Below are positions 61,655-64,000 of a DNA stretch of 64,000 nucleotides, piece after piece. The DNA is from ZC4RG30 sp046047615 (GTDB taxonomy: Bacteria; Pseudomonadota; Gammaproteobacteria; Steroidobacterales; Steroidobacteraceae). Made by a program: the position numbers and the translations under genes. The stretch covers positions 68,886-132,885 of the forward strand of contig JBJOHO010000083.1 of NCBI GenBank assembly GCA_046047615.1. Direction: 5' to 3'. Positions within the stretch are counted from its first letter, which is position 1; each line of letters begins with the position of its first letter. The notes under the pieces are model-generated. The model did no database searches. It was not told where the DNA came from and saw only the letters and a list, made by a program, of their open reading frames with translations.

Positions 61655-62473
61655 TTGAACATCACCCGAGCCTTGCTGCTGGGCGCCTTGCTGGCGTCGA
61701 TCTGCCTGCCGCCGGACGCGGCCGCACAGGCCCGCCCGCGCAAGCGGCTCAATGACAGCGACGATCCGCTGCTGTCCCTCACCAATCCGATCCTGCGCGT
61801 GTCGGGCGAGGCCAAGACGGGCTCCGCGCCACCCAGCGCCGATCCACGCGACTTCGAGGGCGTGTGGTGGATCAGCCGCTATGAGTACCTGCTGGGGCCG
61901 GAGCCCGGCGTGCCGCCGCCCCTCAAGCCGGAGTACATGCAGATCCTGGAGCGGCGCATCCGCGCCAAGAACCAGGGTGTGCCGGAAGCGGATGCATCGA
62001 CGGATTGCCGCCCGCACGGCATGCCCCGCGTCATGGAGAGCCCCTACCCGATCCGCATCGTGCAGACACCGGGGCAGGTGACCCTGCTGCACGAGGTGGC
62101 GCACAACATCCGGCGCCTCCACATCGGACGCGATGCGCCCAAGGACTGGCCGGCGAGCTATCTGGGTTTTTCCTCCGCCCGGTGGGAGGGCGACACGCTG
62201 GTGGTCCGGACCACGCACCTGAATGACAAGACCTTCATCGACGACGAGGGCAGCGCCCATTCCGACCGGCTGGAGGTCGTCGAGCGCTTCCGGAAGATCA
62301 ACGGGGGGCGCGAACTCGAGGTCCACTTCACGATCACCGACCCCGTCACCTTGACGCAGCCTTACAGCTACACGCGCACCTACAAGTGGCGTCCCGACGT
62401 GCGTCCTGCCGAGTACGTCTGCGAGGAAAACAACCGCAACGCGCCTGAAAATGGCGTCACGGTGGCCAAATGA
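61655..62473 (+). CDS. Secreted hypothetical protein, paralogue A
   Basis: The 272-residue protein begins at TTG 61655, preceded by a GGGGGGAA ribosome-binding site. It has a signal peptide (ALLLGALLASICLPPDAAA). The body has FEGVWWISRYEY and the block ARWEGDTLVVRTTHLNDKT with FIDDEGSAHSDRLEVVERFR, ending in EYVCEENNR. This WEGDxLVV/SDxLxxxERF pattern recurs in many unnamed secreted proteins of Steroidobacter-like and acidobacterial genomes. No enzyme function is assigned. The next gene is a paralogue and overlaps it by four bases. Confidence 0.82.
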   Translation: MNITRALLLGALLASICLPPDAAAQARPRKRLNDSDDPLLSLTNPILRVSGEAKTGSAPPSADPRDFEGVWWISRYEYLLGPEPGVPPPLKPEYMQILERRIRAKNQGVPEADASTDCRPHGMPRVMESPYPIRIVQTPGQVTLLHEVAHNIRRLHIGRDAPKDWPASYLGFSSARWEGDTLVVRTTHLNDKTFIDDEGSAHSDRLEVVERFRKINGGRELEVHFTITDPVTLTQPYSYTRTYKWRPDVRPAEYVCEENNRNAPENGVTVAK

Positions 62474-63180
62474 GAACGCTGTTGACCGCCTTCCTGCTGG
62501 GCTCCCTCGGCGCCAATTCAGGCCAGGCGCAAGTGCCGCTGGCCGCTGACAAGCCAGACTTCTCCGGTATCTGGCGCCGCGTGGGGTACCAGCCAGCCGC
62601 CCTTCCCGACGGCGGCAAACCACTGCCTCTGCTGCCCGCCGCTGCGGCCACGCTGGCGGCACACCAGGCGGCCGCCAGTCGCGGTGACCGCTCCCATGAT
62701 CTTTCGGCACTCTGCCTGCCTGAAGGGCTGCCGCGGCTGATGCTGAAGGCCGAGCCTTTCGAGGTGCTGCAGCGACCGGGATTCCTCGCCTTCAATTACC
62801 AGATCAACCGTCTCAGCCGGCTGGCCTACATCGGCGAGGCGCCGCCGGAGGAGAACAACGGGTTTTATCTCGGCGAGTCCACCGCACGCTGGGAAGGCGA
62901 CAGCCTCGTGATCGACACGCGTGGCTTCAATGACCAGACCCTGCTGGACGACGCCGGACTGCCGCACAGCGACGCCCTGGTGCTCACGGAGCGCCTGCAG
63001 TTGAGCAAGGAGGGCCGTGAACTGGTCAACCAGATCACTGTCCAGGATCCGCGGACCTTCAGCGCGGCGTGGACGATCACGGTGCGCTACGAGCGGCTGA
63101 AAGACTTCCTGATGCCGGAGGACGTCTGCGCGGACCGTCTCGGCAGCACTGCCCCCCGGGACCGCCGGACGGAACCTTGA
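62470..63180 (+). CDS. Secreted hypothetical protein, paralogue B
   Basis: The 236-residue protein has a signal peptide (LLTAFLLGSLGANSGQAQ). The body shares with paralogue A the layout FSGIWRRVGYQP, NNGFYLGESTARWEGDSLVI, GFNDQTLLDDAGLPHSDALVL and a late MPEDVCAD. The two are therefore tandem duplicates with strong divergence. Start overlap is ATGA. The function is unknown; they may bind or process one substrate class together with the esterase that follows. Confidence 0.82.
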   Translation: MRTLLTAFLLGSLGANSGQAQVPLAADKPDFSGIWRRVGYQPAALPDGGKPLPLLPAAAATLAAHQAAASRGDRSHDLSALCLPEGLPRLMLKAEPFEVLQRPGFLAFNYQINRLSRLAYIGEAPPEENNGFYLGESTARWEGDSLVIDTRGFNDQTLLDDAGLPHSDALVLTERLQLSKEGRELVNQITVQDPRTFSAAWTITVRYERLKDFLMPEDVCADRLGSTAPRDRRTEP

Positions 63181-64000
63181 GCACGGCTCCGGCGGCGGGG
63201 CACGCTGCCCGGGCGTTGCTGCTGCTGCTGGCCCTCACTGCGTGTTCCGCGAGGGCCGCGCAGTCAATTGCCGGCCTCGCCTACGTCGAGGGCGGTCGCG
63301 CGGACCAGGTCCTCGACCTTCACTTGCCGGCGCTTCCGGCCCCGGCACCGCTGGTGGTCTACGTGCACGGCGGTGCCTGGCGCAGCGGCAACCGCTCCGC
63401 CTATCCGGCGTTCCTCGTCGAACGGGGCTTCGCGGTGGCCAGCCTGGAATTCCGTTCCACGGAGGTCGCGCCCTTTCCTGCCAACGTCCACGACATCAAG
63501 GCGGCGATCCGTTTCCTGCGGGCCAATGCCCTGCGACTGGGTTACCGCGGTGACCGGATCGCCATCGCCGGCGCTTCTTCCGGGGGCCACCTTGCGGCCC
63601 TCGTGGGCGTGAGCCATGGGGTTCCCGATGTCGAAGGGGCTCTCGGCGAACATGTCGGCACGACATCGCAGGTGCAGGCCATCGTCAGCTGGTTCGGTGC
63701 CAGCAACCTGCAGACGATCCTGGCGCAATCCACACCCCATGGACTTGCCGTCCGCGAGCCCGCGCTGAGGCTGCTGTTGGGCGACCTCCCCGTTGCGGTT
63801 CCCGATATGGCGCGCCTGGCCAGTCCCGTGACGCATGTGGATCCTCAGGACCCGCCCCTGCTGTTGCTGCATGGGGACCAGGATGTGCAGATGCCGATCA
63901 ACCAGTTGCACGAGCTTCAGGGGGCCTATGCCCGCGCAGGTGTGCCCGTGCAGACCCACGTCCTGCATGGGGTCGGCCATGACGGGGGCCCGTTTTTCCA
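63177..64000 (+). CDS. Alpha/beta-hydrolase lipoprotein (esterase-like; 3' end outside window)
   Basis: About 274 residues are visible before the window ends. The frame opens at TTG 63177, overlapping the previous stop, and has a lipoprotein signal with ALTAC. Catalytic features are complete in order: oxyanion loop VHGGAW, nucleophile in GASSGG, the acid in LLHGDQDVQMP and the His in GVGHDGG. This is the carboxylesterase/BD-FAE-like type (HGGxW). Export as a lipoprotein suggests hydrolysis of small esters in the periplasm. Third gene of the operon. Confidence 0.87.
   Translation, partial: MSTAPAAGHAARALLLLLALTACSARAAQSIAGLAYVEGGRADQVLDLHLPALPAPAPLVVYVHGGAWRSGNRSAYPAFLVERGFAVASLEFRSTEVAPFPANVHDIKAAIRFLRANALRLGYRGDRIAIAGASSGGHLAALVGVSHGVPDVEGALGEHVGTTSQVQAIVSWFGASNLQTILAQSTPHGLAVREPALRLLLGDLPVAVPDMARLASPVTHVDPQDPPLLLLHGDQDVQMPINQLHELQGAYARAGVPVQTHVLHGVGHDGGPFF

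Noticed and set aside
1..64000. tRNA, rRNA, CRISPR, insertion sequence, prophage or integration site
   Set aside because: I looked for cloverleaf-type tails, repeat-spacer arrays, transposases and flanking repeats and saw none.

Overview
The window is uniformly G+C-rich, densely coded bacterial chromosome, with about 57 protein genes and no gap above roughly 195 bases. Gene content points to a gammaproteobacterium, probably near Xanthomonadales/Nevskiales/Steroidobacterales: GreB, TtcA, an LptF-like permease, YqjD/YqjE/YqjK, FeoA/FeoB, biosynthetic SpeA, TonB-dependent uptake and a two-component RND pump. This placement is inference from gene content. I saw no rRNA, tRNA, CRISPR array, insertion sequence or prophage; it reads as ordinary core chromosome with a few unusual gene neighbourhoods.

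Layout. 1-2719 (minus): envelope operon lemA, two TPM-domain genes and an L,D-transpeptidase cut by the window edge. 2794-8441: greB, then polyamine-related genes (homospermidine synthase and a GST on minus; a sulfurtransferase coupled to speA on plus). A 33-base repeat joins the ends of greB and hss. 8494-12592: RRM protein, methyltransferase-like lipoprotein, UvrD-type helicase, Nudix hydrolase and a small unknown gene. 12589-16974 (minus): four genes chained by 4-base overlaps, namely ttcA, a tyrosine phosphatase/ADP-ribosylglycohydrolase fusion, an ATP-grasp ligase and a lone LptF-type permease. 16989-21262 (minus): RND pump and its adaptor. 21401-22549: a serine-hydrolase-fold protein without its catalytic residues.

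22578-35478: alpha-glucan (glycogen) region. glgA is coupled to a polyprenyl-type glycosyltransferase and a ChbG-type deacetylase (plus); glgC, a GH57 glucanase, malQ and a LEA2 lipoprotein form a minus operon; glgB and glgP follow and converge. Together they can make ADP-glucose, extend, branch, rearrange and phosphorolyse alpha-glucan. 35534-38102: a coupled periplasmic trio (unknown secreted protein, DUF192, thioredoxin-fold lipoprotein). 38113-41101: feoA-feoB-small Cys protein, divergent from a MarR regulator with a clear palindrome between them; an aldehyde dehydrogenase and class I fructose-1,6-bisphosphatase follow. 43787-48532: TonB-dependent receptor, PhoD-like phosphatase and a predicted outer-membrane protein.

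48551-56876: DUF885 lipoprotein, CNNM/CorC transporter, MATE pump, OFA-type MFS transporter, a SUI1/YciH protein, the yqjDEK operon and a YjdF-like membrane protein. 56853-60965: a PCuAC-fold protein that has lost its copper ligands, an ABC-F ATPase and a GGDEF-EAL protein closed by a hairpin. 61148-64000: a small Cys-rich protein and an operon of two paralogous secreted proteins plus a lipoprotein esterase cut by the window end.

Many neighbours overlap by exactly four bases (ATGA or GTGA), so translational coupling is a strong habit of this genome, and GTG/TTG starts are frequent.
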